Source of the DNA: Gemmatimonadota bacterium
Lineage (GTDB): Bacteria > Gemmatimonadota > Gemmatimonadetes > Longimicrobiales > Gaopeijiaceae
Direction: 5' to 3'
DNA length: 21,635 bases
Assembly (NCBI GenBank): GCA_018678395.1
Contig: JAHHMJ010000367.1
Span: 1-21,635, forward strand
Position 1 is the stretch's first letter; each line of letters starts with the position of its first letter. The notes beneath the pieces were generated by a model that searched no databases, had not been told where the DNA came from, and saw only the letters and a program-made list of their open reading frames with translations. Shown here piece after piece: positions 1 through 7,225 of this stretch. Position numbers and translations under genes: made by a program.

Positions 1-668
1 ACACCCTGCTGCTTCGGCTACGAAGGCTGATCGGCTCGGAGCCCGACGAGCCGGTGACGCTCGTGGGCGCCCTTCCCGACTCCTCTCCCCCGGTGTTCAC
101 CGACGACATCGTCGCGCGAGCCGTGGAGGCGCGCCCCGACCTGCGGGCGGCGGTACACCAGGTGGATGCCGCGGCCGCGGGCGTCTCCCTCGCGGGAGCC
201 CGCGCGTGGCCGGACGTCACGCTCGGGGCGCTGGTCGCGCGCGAGGAGGGGGACGAGGTGCTGAGAGCCGGAATCCGCGTACCCCTCGTGCTGTTCAACC
301 GGAATCAGGGCAACCGTGCCACGGCCGAGGCCGCGCGTGAGCGGGCGGTCGTGGAGCAGGAGGGGCTCGTACTGACGGTCGTGACGGAGGCCCGCTCCGC
401 GGCGCTCGCCTACGAGCAGGCGCGCGCCGCCCTCGACGTCTACGACGCCGACGTCCTCGTCGCGCTCGAGGAGAGCGCGGCGCTCGTGCAGCTCGCCGCC
501 GAGGCGGGGGAGCTGAGCATCGCCGACGTACTCGTGGTGCAGCGAGAGCTCATCGACGGCCTGGGTGGCTACGTCGACGCACGACTCTCCCTCGCCACCG
601 CGCGGGCGCGCCTGCTCGCGGCCGCTTCGCTGCCTCAAACCACCGACCTCTTCGAGGAAGACCGATGA
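1..668 (+). CDS. TolC-family outer-membrane efflux protein, 3' part (truncated by window start)
   Basis: Open frame already running at the window edge (first full codon at base 3), with 221 residues visible of a family usually near 420, so about the N-terminal half lies outside. The GTG at 54 is not a real start, because the frame stays open upstream of it. Visible are long Ala/Glu/Arg-rich amphipathic stretches typical of the TolC helical barrel, and the motif P-L-V-L-F-N-R-N-Q-G near base 285-310, which is characteristic of CzcC/CusC-like members. As the outer-membrane channel it would complete the tripartite pump with the adaptor and RND genes that follow. The stop overlaps the next start as ATGA (665-668), indicating translational coupling. 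Family assignment is firm; the metal specificity is inferred from neighbours. Confidence 0.9.
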   Translation, partial: TLLLRLRRLIGSEPDEPVTLVGALPDSSPPVFTDDIVARAVEARPDLRAAVHQVDAAAAGVSLAGARAWPDVTLGALVAREEGDEVLRAGIRVPLVLFNRNQGNRATAEAARERAVVEQEGLVLTVVTEARSAALAYEQARAALDVYDADVLVALEESAALVQLAAEAGELSIADVLVVQRELIDGLGGYVDARLSLATARARLLAAASLPQTTDLFEEDR

Positions 669-1849
669 ATCCCGTGACCCTTCGCCGGAAGCCGGCCCGC
701 GCACTTCTCGTCGCCATGTCGACCCTTACGCTGAGCTGCCACCCGGCCGAACCAGAATCGACCGGTGACGAGGGCGCGGAGGCGGACCTCCCGAACCGGG
801 TGGCCCTCACGACCGATGCCCTGGCGTCGCTCGAGCTGACCTATGCGACGGCCGAGGTGATGGAGCTCGGCGCGACGGTGGACGTTCCCGCCGAACTCGT
901 TCCCGATCCGGACCGGCATGCCGAGATCGGAGCCCGGGTCACGGGAAGGATCCTGGACGTGTTCGTGAACGACGGGGACCACGTCGGCCCGAGCGACCCG
1001 CTGCTGGCCATCGAGAGCCCGGAGATGGGGCGAGCGTGGGCCGATCTCGTCGCGGCGCGCGCCGCGGAGCGCGTCGCGCGCCGGGCTTGTGATCGCCTGG
1101 CAGAGCTACTGGAGGACCGCGTGACATCTGTCCGATCCTTCGAGGAGGCCGAAGGCGCGTGGGAGATCGCGAACGCGGACCTCCGCGCCGCACGGACGCG
1201 CCTCGCGGCGCTCGGTGTGACGGACCCCGTCGAGCCGCCGGACAATCCGGCGCGCGTGGTCCTCCGCAGCCCGCTCGCGGGCACCGTGACCGACCGCATG
1301 GCCTCACGCGGGGCGTGGGTGGACCCCGCCGACATCCTGCTCCGGGTCATCGACCTCGCCGAGGTCTGGCTGGAGGCCTCCGTCTACGAGCAGAAGATGC
1401 GCTACGTCGACGTCGGGCAGGACGTTCAGGTCGACGTTCGCGCCTTTCCGGATGAGGTGTTCCTCGGGCGGGTCGAACGGATCGACGGGATACTGGACGA
1501 AGAGACGCGCTCCATCGGGGTACGCGTCTCGCTGGCCAACGAGGGCGGGCGGCTGCGACCCGGGATGTTCGGCACGGCCCGCATCCGAGGTAGCTACGCC
1601 GGGGAGGCCCGGGCCCTGGTCGTGATTCCGGCGGCGGCGGTGCAGGAGCTCGACGGCGGCCTGGCCGTTTTCCTCCGCGTAGGTGAGGGCGTCTTCGAGG
1701 TGCGGCCCGTTCACACGGGCCGGCGCGACGGCGCACTCGTCGAGGTCGTCGCCGGGCTCGAGGTCGGTGACGAGGTCGTCGCCGACGGCAGCCTGCTGCT
1801 CAAGGGCCAGCTTCTGCGCTCGGAGCTCGCAGAGGAGGACGAAGGCTGA
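665..1849 (+). CDS. RND efflux periplasmic adaptor, CzcB/CusB type, lipoprotein
   Basis: 394-residue membrane-fusion protein linking an inner-membrane RND pump to a TolC channel. The N-terminus has basic residues, a hydrophobic run and the lipobox L-T-L-S-C with Cys25, so it should be lipid-anchored in the inner membrane. The start at 665 is supported by the ATGA overlap with the preceding gene and by the position of this signal. The middle shows the barrel-sandwich/lipoyl pattern (G-A-R-V-T-G-R-I-L-D-V-F-V-N-D-G-D-H-V), then a helical hairpin, and a second lipoyl half (V-V-L-R-S-P-L-A-G-T-V-T-D). The C-terminal third has the adaptor signature G-G-R-L-R-P-G-M-F-G-T-A-R-I. The stop shares one base with the start of the pump gene. 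I see no extra His-rich metal-binding extension, so metal choice must be inferred from the pump. Confidence 0.93.
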   Translation: MNPVTLRRKPARALLVAMSTLTLSCHPAEPESTGDEGAEADLPNRVALTTDALASLELTYATAEVMELGATVDVPAELVPDPDRHAEIGARVTGRILDVFVNDGDHVGPSDPLLAIESPEMGRAWADLVAARAAERVARRACDRLAELLEDRVTSVRSFEEAEGAWEIANADLRAARTRLAALGVTDPVEPPDNPARVVLRSPLAGTVTDRMASRGAWVDPADILLRVIDLAEVWLEASVYEQKMRYVDVGQDVQVDVRAFPDEVFLGRVERIDGILDEETRSIGVRVSLANEGGRLRPGMFGTARIRGSYAGEARALVVIPAAAVQELDGGLAVFLRVGEGVFEVRPVHTGRRDGALVEVVAGLEVGDEVVADGSLLLKGQLLRSELAEEDEG

Positions 1850-4800
1850 TGGCCGCCTGGCTCGTTTCGTGGTCGTTGAAGAATCGCTTCCTGGTTCTCG
1901 CGCTGACGGTCGTTCTGATCGTCGCCGGTGTCTCTCACCTGCTTCGCCTTCCCATCGACGCCGTGCCGGACGTCACCAACGTCCAGGTACAGGTTCTGAC
2001 CAAGGCCCCCGCCCTCGCCCCGCTCGAAGTCGAGCGCCTGATCACCTTCCCGGTGGAAGCCGCGATGTCCGGGCTCCCGAGGCTGGAATCGGTGCGATCG
2101 GTCTCGAAGTTCGGGCTCTCCGCGGTGACCGTAGTGTTCGAGGAGGGCACGGACATCTACCGGGCCCGCCAACTCGTGGGAGAACGGCTGGGAGAGGCCC
2201 GCGAGGCGATCCCCGACGGGTACGGCACGCCCGAGATGGGCCCGATCGCGACCGGTCTCGGTGAGATCTACCAGTTCGAGGTGCGTGGCGAGCCGGCCTG
2301 CGCGACCGAGGACGACACGCCGGAGTGCTACACCCCGATGGAGCTCCGCACGCTCCTGGACTGGTTCGTCGCCTACCAGCTTCAGAGCGTGCCGGGTGTC
2401 GTTGAGGTGAATACGTTCGGAGGGGAACTGAAGACCTATCAGGTCGCGCCGGACCCCAACGCCCTGCGCGCCCACGACCTGACGCTCCCCGAGCTCTTCG
2501 AATCGCTCGAAGCCAACAACCGCAACGTCGGCGGCGCGTATCTCGAGCGGAATCGCGAGCAGGTGGTCATTCGCGGCGAGGGGCTCATCACCTCCCTCGA
2601 AGACCTGGGGAGCATCGTCGTCGCAACGCACGAGGACGGGGTCCCGCTCCATGTGGACGACGTGGCCCGGGTCTCATTCGCCCCGATGGTCCGCCAGGGT
2701 GTGGTGACGCGCGATGGACGAGGCGAGGCCGTGGTCGGCATCGTGATGATGCTGATGGGCGAGAACTCCCGGGTGGTCGCGGACGGGGTGAAGGAGAAGG
2801 TCGAGGCGATCTCGGAAAGCCTGCCCCCGGGGGTGTCGATCGACGCCTTCTACGACCGCACGGACCTGGTGGCAAGAACCATCAAGACCGTCGAGAAGAA
2901 CCTTTTCGAGGGGGGACTGCTGGTCGTCGCGGTTCTCCTGCTCATGCTCGGAAACCTGCGCGGCGGCTTGATCGTGGCGGCGGCGATCCCCCTCTCCATG
3001 CTGTTCGCGTTCATCGGAATGGTCCGCGCGGGGGTGTCGGGAAACCTGATGAGCCTGGGCGCGATCGACTTCGGGCTGATCGTGGACGGATCCGTGGTGA
3101 TGATCGAGAACGTGTTCCGGCTCATGTCCGACAAGCGTTCGGAGGGCAAGCCGTCGATCGAGATCGTCCGGGAAGCGACGACGGAGGTGGCGCGGCCCGT
3201 CACCTTCGCCGTGGGCATCATCATCATCGTGTTCGTCCCGATCCTCACGCTGACGGGCGTCGAGGGGAAGATGTTCAAGCCGATGGCGCTCACCCTGATG
3301 TTCGCCCTGGCCGGGTCCCTCATCCTGGCCCTCACGCTCATCCCCGTCCTGGCGTCACTCCTGATCCGTAAGCCGCCGAAGCACCACGAGACGTGGCTGG
3401 TGAAACGATGCAAGGCGGTGTACGAGCCGCTGCTCGACCGGGCGCTCGGGAACCGCGTCCGCACCGTCGCACTCGCCGGTGGGCTGTTCGCCATCGGCGT
3501 CCTGGCGGCGAGCACACGGGGCGCCGAGTTCATACCTCGGCTCGACGAAGGAGCGATCGCCCTCCAGATGTGGCGACTTCCGTCCGTCTCCATCGACGAG
3601 GCAGCGCAGCAGGCCGGGCTCGTCGAGGGCCTGCTCCTGCGCGAGTTCCCTGACGAGATCGAGACGGTGATCTCGAAGACCGGGCGGCCCGAGATCGCGA
3701 CGGACCCCATGGGCGTGGAGATGAGCGACGTGTTCGTCATGCTCCGCGACCGGAAGGAGTGGAGCTACGCGAACAAGACCGAGCTGGTCGAAGCCATGGA
3801 GGTCGTCCTGAACCGGGACGTGCCCGGAGTTGCGTTCGGATTCTCGCAGCCGATCGAACTGCGGGTGAGCGAGCTGATCTCGGGGGTACGCTCGGACATC
3901 GCGATCCAGGTCTACGGCGACGATCTCGACGAGCTCGCGCGGGTCGGCAGCGACATCGCACGCACCGTGTCAGGAGTGGAGGGCGCCGACGACGTGAAGG
4001 TCGAGCAGGTGACGGGTCTGCCGATCCTGACGGCCCGTGTAGATCGCGCGGCGCTGGCCCGCTACGGCGTCGATGCGGACGACGTACTGGCCGCCATCGA
4101 GTCGCTAGGCGGGCGCGATGTGGGTGTCGTACTGGAGGGCGAGCAGCGGTTCGCGCTTCAGGTTCGCTTCCCCCCCGAGGTCCGTGACGATCCCGCCGCG
4201 ATCGAGCGGATTCCCGTGGCGGCCGCGTCGGACCGCGTGCTGCCCCTGGGAGAGCTGGTGTCGATGGAACTGGAGTACGCCGCGGCGCAGGTGAGCAGGG
4301 AGCGCATCCAGCGACGGGTCAGTGTGGAGCTGAACGTGCGGGGGCGGGACATCGCGTCCGTGGTCGAGGACGCGCGCCAGGCCATCCGGGACGGGGTCGC
4401 GATTCCACCGGGCTACACGCTCGAGTGGGGCGGTCAGTTCGAGAATCTCGAGAGCGCGTCCGCGCGCCTGATGATCGTCGTGCCGGTCGCTCTGCTCCTC
4501 ATCTTCGTACTTCTCTACGGTACCTTCGACGCCGCCAGGCCGGCGCTCCTCATCTTCCTCAACGTGCCGTTCGCCGCCGTGGGAGGCGTGCTCGCGCTGA
4601 CCCTTCGAGGACTCCCCTTCTCGATCTCGGCGGGCATCGGCTTCATTGCGCTCTTCGGCGTGGCGGTTCTGAACGGCGTCGTGCTGGTGGACTACATTCG
4701 CAAGCTCGAACTGACGGAAGGGCTTTCGCCTGCGGAAGCCGCTCGACAGGGCGCGCTCGTCCGCATGCGTCCCGTGCTGATGACGGCGCTCGTGGCCGCC

Positions 4801-4986
4801 TTCGGATTCGTGCCGATGGCGTTGGCCAGCGGCGCCGGGGCCGAGGTGCAGCGGCCGCTCGCGACCGTCGTGATCGGGGGTCTCGTCACCGCCACGCTCC
4901 TCACCCTCTTCGTGCTGCCGTCCATCTACGCCTGGTTCACCGGCGGTGCATCCGTTCCGGACGCCAACGCGGCGGAGGTCGCATGA
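1849..4986 (+). CDS. Heavy-metal efflux RND pump, CzcA-like (HME-RND)
   Basis: 1045-residue proton-driven inner-membrane pump of the HME-RND family, usual length about 1040. The start follows the adaptor stop as TGATG. TM4 carries D407-F-G-L-I-V-D413-G-S-V-V-M-I-E420-N, matching the Asp-Asp-Glu proton-relay pattern of CzcA-type divalent-cation exporters. The three substrate methionines of CusA are not in the equivalent contexts: the region has D-P-M-G-V-E-M-S-D and R-V-S-E-L-I-S-G-V-R, the latter Glu-containing segment being CzcA-like. Zn/Co/Cd/Ni is therefore more likely than Cu/Ag. One oddity is a small periplasmic insertion with two cysteines (C151 and C160, G-E-P-A-C...E-C-Y) that could form a disulfide or bind metal. 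It is the last gene of the plus-strand unit, converging on the CDF gene with a 15-bp gap. Confidence 0.94.
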   Translation: MAAWLVSWSLKNRFLVLALTVVLIVAGVSHLLRLPIDAVPDVTNVQVQVLTKAPALAPLEVERLITFPVEAAMSGLPRLESVRSVSKFGLSAVTVVFEEGTDIYRARQLVGERLGEAREAIPDGYGTPEMGPIATGLGEIYQFEVRGEPACATEDDTPECYTPMELRTLLDWFVAYQLQSVPGVVEVNTFGGELKTYQVAPDPNALRAHDLTLPELFESLEANNRNVGGAYLERNREQVVIRGEGLITSLEDLGSIVVATHEDGVPLHVDDVARVSFAPMVRQGVVTRDGRGEAVVGIVMMLMGENSRVVADGVKEKVEAISESLPPGVSIDAFYDRTDLVARTIKTVEKNLFEGGLLVVAVLLLMLGNLRGGLIVAAAIPLSMLFAFIGMVRAGVSGNLMSLGAIDFGLIVDGSVVMIENVFRLMSDKRSEGKPSIEIVREATTEVARPVTFAVGIIIIVFVPILTLTGVEGKMFKPMALTLMFALAGSLILALTLIPVLASLLIRKPPKHHETWLVKRCKAVYEPLLDRALGNRVRTVALAGGLFAIGVLAASTRGAEFIPRLDEGAIALQMWRLPSVSIDEAAQQAGLVEGLLLREFPDEIETVISKTGRPEIATDPMGVEMSDVFVMLRDRKEWSYANKTELVEAMEVVLNRDVPGVAFGFSQPIELRVSELISGVRSDIAIQVYGDDLDELARVGSDIARTVSGVEGADDVKVEQVTGLPILTARVDRAALARYGVDADDVLAAIESLGGRDVGVVLEGEQRFALQVRFPPEVRDDPAAIERIPVAAASDRVLPLGELVSMELEYAAAQVSRERIQRRVSVELNVRGRDIASVVEDARQAIRDGVAIPPGYTLEWGGQFENLESASARLMIVVPVALLLIFVLLYGTFDAARPALLIFLNVPFAAVGGVLALTLRGLPFSISAGIGFIALFGVAVLNGVVLVDYIRKLELTEGLSPAEAARQGALVRMRPVLMTALVAAFGFVPMALASGAGAEVQRPLATVVIGGLVTATLLTLFVLPSIYAWFTGGASVPDANAAEVA

Positions 4987-5001
4987 CGGCGGCCGGCGCG
5001 G

Positions 5002-5826
5002 TCAGCTTCCGGCTTCTTCCAGGTCCGTTCGCGCATCTCGCACGATGGACCATGACGAGTGGAGGAAGAGCCCCGCGATCACCACCGCGACCACGAGGTC
5101 CGGCCACGGCGTCGATGTCCAGGCCACGAGGCCGGCCGCCACCACCACGGCGACATTCCCGATGGCGTCGTTTCGTGAGAAGAGCCACACCGCGCGGACA
5201 TTCGCGTCACCGGTGCGGTGCGGGATCAGGGCCGCCGCCGCCGCGACGTTCACCACGAGGGCCACGAACCCGAGAGCGCCCATGAGGCCGGCCTCGGGCT
5301 GCTGCTGCGCCAGCACCCGATATCCGGTGTTCACCAGCACCCCGACCCCGAGCACACCCAGGAACCCGCCCTGGATCAGCGCGGCTCGCGCTCGCCAGAG
5401 AAGGCTCCACCCGATTGCGAGCAGGCCGAGGAAGGTGATGAGTCCGTCCCCGAGGAAGTCCAGCGCATCGGCCTTGAGTGCCTGCGACCCGCTCAGGAAC
5501 CCGCCGATCATCTCGACGATGCCGTAGCCGACGTTGAGGAGGACCACGATCCAGAGCGCGCGGCGATAACCGGGTGCCATGTGCGCGGGCGCCGGGGCGT
5601 CGGTCGCACCCGCACCCTCCAGGGGCTCCAGCCGGTAGCCGAGGGTGCTCACCTCTCGCTCGACCCCGGGCGTCGGATCGTCCTCGGCGGCGTCTGCGCC
5701 CAGCGTGAGGATGTGTGTGGCGGTGGATACCTTCACCGACGCCACTCCCGGCACGCTCCGCACGGCCGCCTCGATCTCGGCCGCGTCCTTCGCACAGTCC
5801 ATCCCCACCACACGGTATCGTCGCAT
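5002..5826 (-). CDS. HMA-domain/cation diffusion facilitator fusion transporter
   Basis: 274 residues. Residues 1-70 form an HMA-like ferredoxin fold with G8-M-D-C11-A-K-D14: the usual CxxC is reduced to CxxD. A linker follows and then five or six membrane spans from about residue 88 to 265, resembling the CDF (cation diffusion facilitator) family. TM2 has K-A-D-A-L-D123-F-L-G-D127, the DxxxD half of the CDF zinc site. TM5 has F216-S-R-N-D220, so the usual HxxxD histidine is absent; the S-R-N-D-x-x-G-N form is, as I recall, shared by a subgroup of CDF-like proteins. There is no cytoplasmic C-terminal domain of normal size. Probable role: proton-coupled export of a divalent metal from the cytoplasm, sensed or delivered by the HMA domain. 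It is the last gene of the long minus-strand operon, 10 bp after the exchanger gene. Confidence 0.85.
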   Translation of the reverse strand: MRRYRVVGMDCAKDAAEIEAAVRSVPGVASVKVSTATHILTLGADAAEDDPTPGVEREVSTLGYRLEPLEGAGATDAPAPAHMAPGYRRALWIVVLLNVGYGIVEMIGGFLSGSQALKADALDFLGDGLITFLGLLAIGWSLLWRARAALIQGGFLGVLGVGVLVNTGYRVLAQQQPEAGLMGALGFVALVVNVAAAAALIPHRTGDANVRAVWLFSRNDAIGNVAVVVAAGLVAWTSTPWPDLVVAVVIAGLFLHSSWSIVRDARTDLEEAGS

Positions 5827-5836
5827 CGTCTCTCGC

Positions 5837-6841
5837 TCATGTGTTCGGCAGTACCCACAACGTCACCACGGCCACCCAGGTGCTCAACAGAGCCAGCAGG
5901 CCCAGGATCTGCGGGGGACGGAATCCGTGCCTCCCCGCCCCCCAGTGCACGAAGGCTGCGAACGACGCTGCCATGGCCGCGACGAACCCGAGGTTCACGG
6001 ACAGAAGGGGAACGATCCCGATCGGCAGCCCGACCAGCGCGAGGGGCACGAACGCCACGGTCAGCGTGACCGCATGGTCTCCGACGACGCTGGTCGTGGC
6101 GGATGTCACCTGTCCGCTCCGGGCCACGCTCCACGTGGCGAACAGCTCGGGGAGCACGGCCATGGGCGCGGTGATGAACATCCCGCCCACGACGCGCCCG
6201 ATGCCGAACGCCTGCACGAGTTGCTCGGTCGCACGGACGATGAACCACGCTCCCGCTGCCAGCGCACACAGGCCGGCTACGCCCAGAAGCACCTCGCCGC
6301 GACTCCATCTCTCGTCCTCGCCCTCGCCTCGGTCCCGCAGGAGCGCATGGCCGAGGAATACGACGTATGCCGCGCCGAGCAGGAGCCCGTCGATCACCTG
6401 AAGGCCGCGCCAAGCGGCGGGCAGCGTGAGCACCGCGAACAGGACGATGAGCCCGAGGTACGGCAGGGCCTGGACCGTCACGCCCCTCCGATCGACCCGG
6501 AGCAGCCGCTGCTCGAGGTGCTCGTCGTGCCCGGGATCCTGCTCCGCCTCGTCGACCTGACGGGACGCCACGCACGCCACCGCCACCACCAGGGGGATCG
6601 CGATGACGTTGGCGGCGAGGGCCGCGCCGAGTCCGATGTCGCCCACACCCCGGATCGCGCTGGCGGTGTTGATCCCCACCTCCGGAGCCGAGGCGGCGAG
6701 CCCCACCAGCGCGCCCCCGGCCGCGGCCGAGATCCCCTGGCGACGGCGGAGCAGTTCGAGCGGCCGCGCGAGTCGCTCGGCGCCCCAGTGGGCGACAAAG
6801 ACCGCCCCCACGAGAACCCCTCCCCACAGCAGCGGGCTCAC
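5837..6841 (-). CDS. Sodium/calcium-exchanger-family (CaCA) cation antiporter
   Basis: 334 residues from the GTG at 6841, chosen because it overlaps the preceding stop as GTGA; a GTG at 6859 would add six residues. The protein is strongly hydrophobic, about ten spans in two halves. Each half has an alpha-repeat: G-L-A-A-S-A-P-E54-V-G-I-N in the first and A-P-M-A-V-L-P-E232-L-F-A-T-W followed by a G-D-H in the second, both with the cation-binding Pro-Glu. The halves are joined by an acidic, His-containing cytoplasmic loop (about residues 96-112). The family exchanges Ca2+ or other cations for Na+ or H+ across the inner membrane. In this operon a role in expelling a heavy divalent cation, or in protecting Ca2+ balance under metal stress, is inference. 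It sits between a STAS-like gene and the HMA-CDF gene. Confidence 0.85.
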   Translation of the reverse strand: MSPLLWGGVLVGAVFVAHWGAERLARPLELLRRRQGISAAAGGALVGLAASAPEVGINTASAIRGVGDIGLGAALAANVIAIPLVVAVACVASRQVDEAEQDPGHDEHLEQRLLRVDRRGVTVQALPYLGLIVLFAVLTLPAAWRGLQVIDGLLLGAAYVVFLGHALLRDRGEGEDERWSRGEVLLGVAGLCALAAGAWFIVRATEQLVQAFGIGRVVGGMFITAPMAVLPELFATWSVARSGQVTSATTSVVGDHAVTLTVAFVPLALVGLPIGIVPLLSVNLGFVAAMAASFAAFVHWGAGRHGFRPPQILGLLALLSTWVAVVTLWVLPNT

Positions 6842-7197
6842 CCCACCAGCCACTCCCACGCCTCGTCCAGCTCACCGGACGGGAACCACCGGACGGTCGC
6901 ATGCGCGAACGGCTTCATCGCCTCGGTCGTGAGCCGATCGACGGTGCCGCTGCCGACCATCGCGAGTCGCTCCACCTCCTCGTTGAGCCGCAGGTCCGCC
7001 TTCACGTCCTCCCACAGCGCTCGCCATCCCTCCCACCCGGTCCACTCCTCCGTCACGAAGAGGATGCGGAGCGAGGAATGATCCGTGAGCAGTCCCGTCA
7101 GATGGGACCGCAGGTCGAGTCCATCGTCCTCCGACAGGCTTCCTACCAGGCGAATCGCCACGCGGCTTCCGTCGGTGCTTGGCATGATCTCGAACAT
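6838..7197 (-). CDS. STAS/SEC14-like (SpoIIAA-like) small cytoplasmic protein
   Basis: 119 residues with no signal peptide and no long hydrophobic run. The pattern fits the SpoIIAA-like/STAS-SEC14 small-protein family: an N-terminal strand (V-A-I-R-L-V-G-S-L-S), a segment L-R-I-L-F-V-T-E-E-W-T-G-W-E-G-W-R-A-L-W-E-D-V-K with the repeated Trp/Gly typical of that family, and a C-terminal P-S-G-E-L-D-E-A-W-E-W-L. Members are small alpha/beta proteins of mostly unknown function, often proposed to bind lipids or partner transporters. The gene starts 28 bp after the P-type ATPase stop, with a GAGGA element 10 bases upstream of the ATG, and its stop overlaps the exchanger start as GTGA. That coupling suggests it is produced together with the antiporter and might regulate it, by analogy with STAS domains of anion transporters; this is inference. 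Confidence 0.75.
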   Translation of the reverse strand: MFEIMPSTDGSRVAIRLVGSLSEDDGLDLRSHLTGLLTDHSSLRILFVTEEWTGWEGWRALWEDVKADLRLNEEVERLAMVGSGTVDRLTTEAMKPFAHATVRWFPSGELDEAWEWLVG

Positions 7198-7225
7198 GAT
7201 TAGGGGTTCCTCGAGAATAGAGGGA

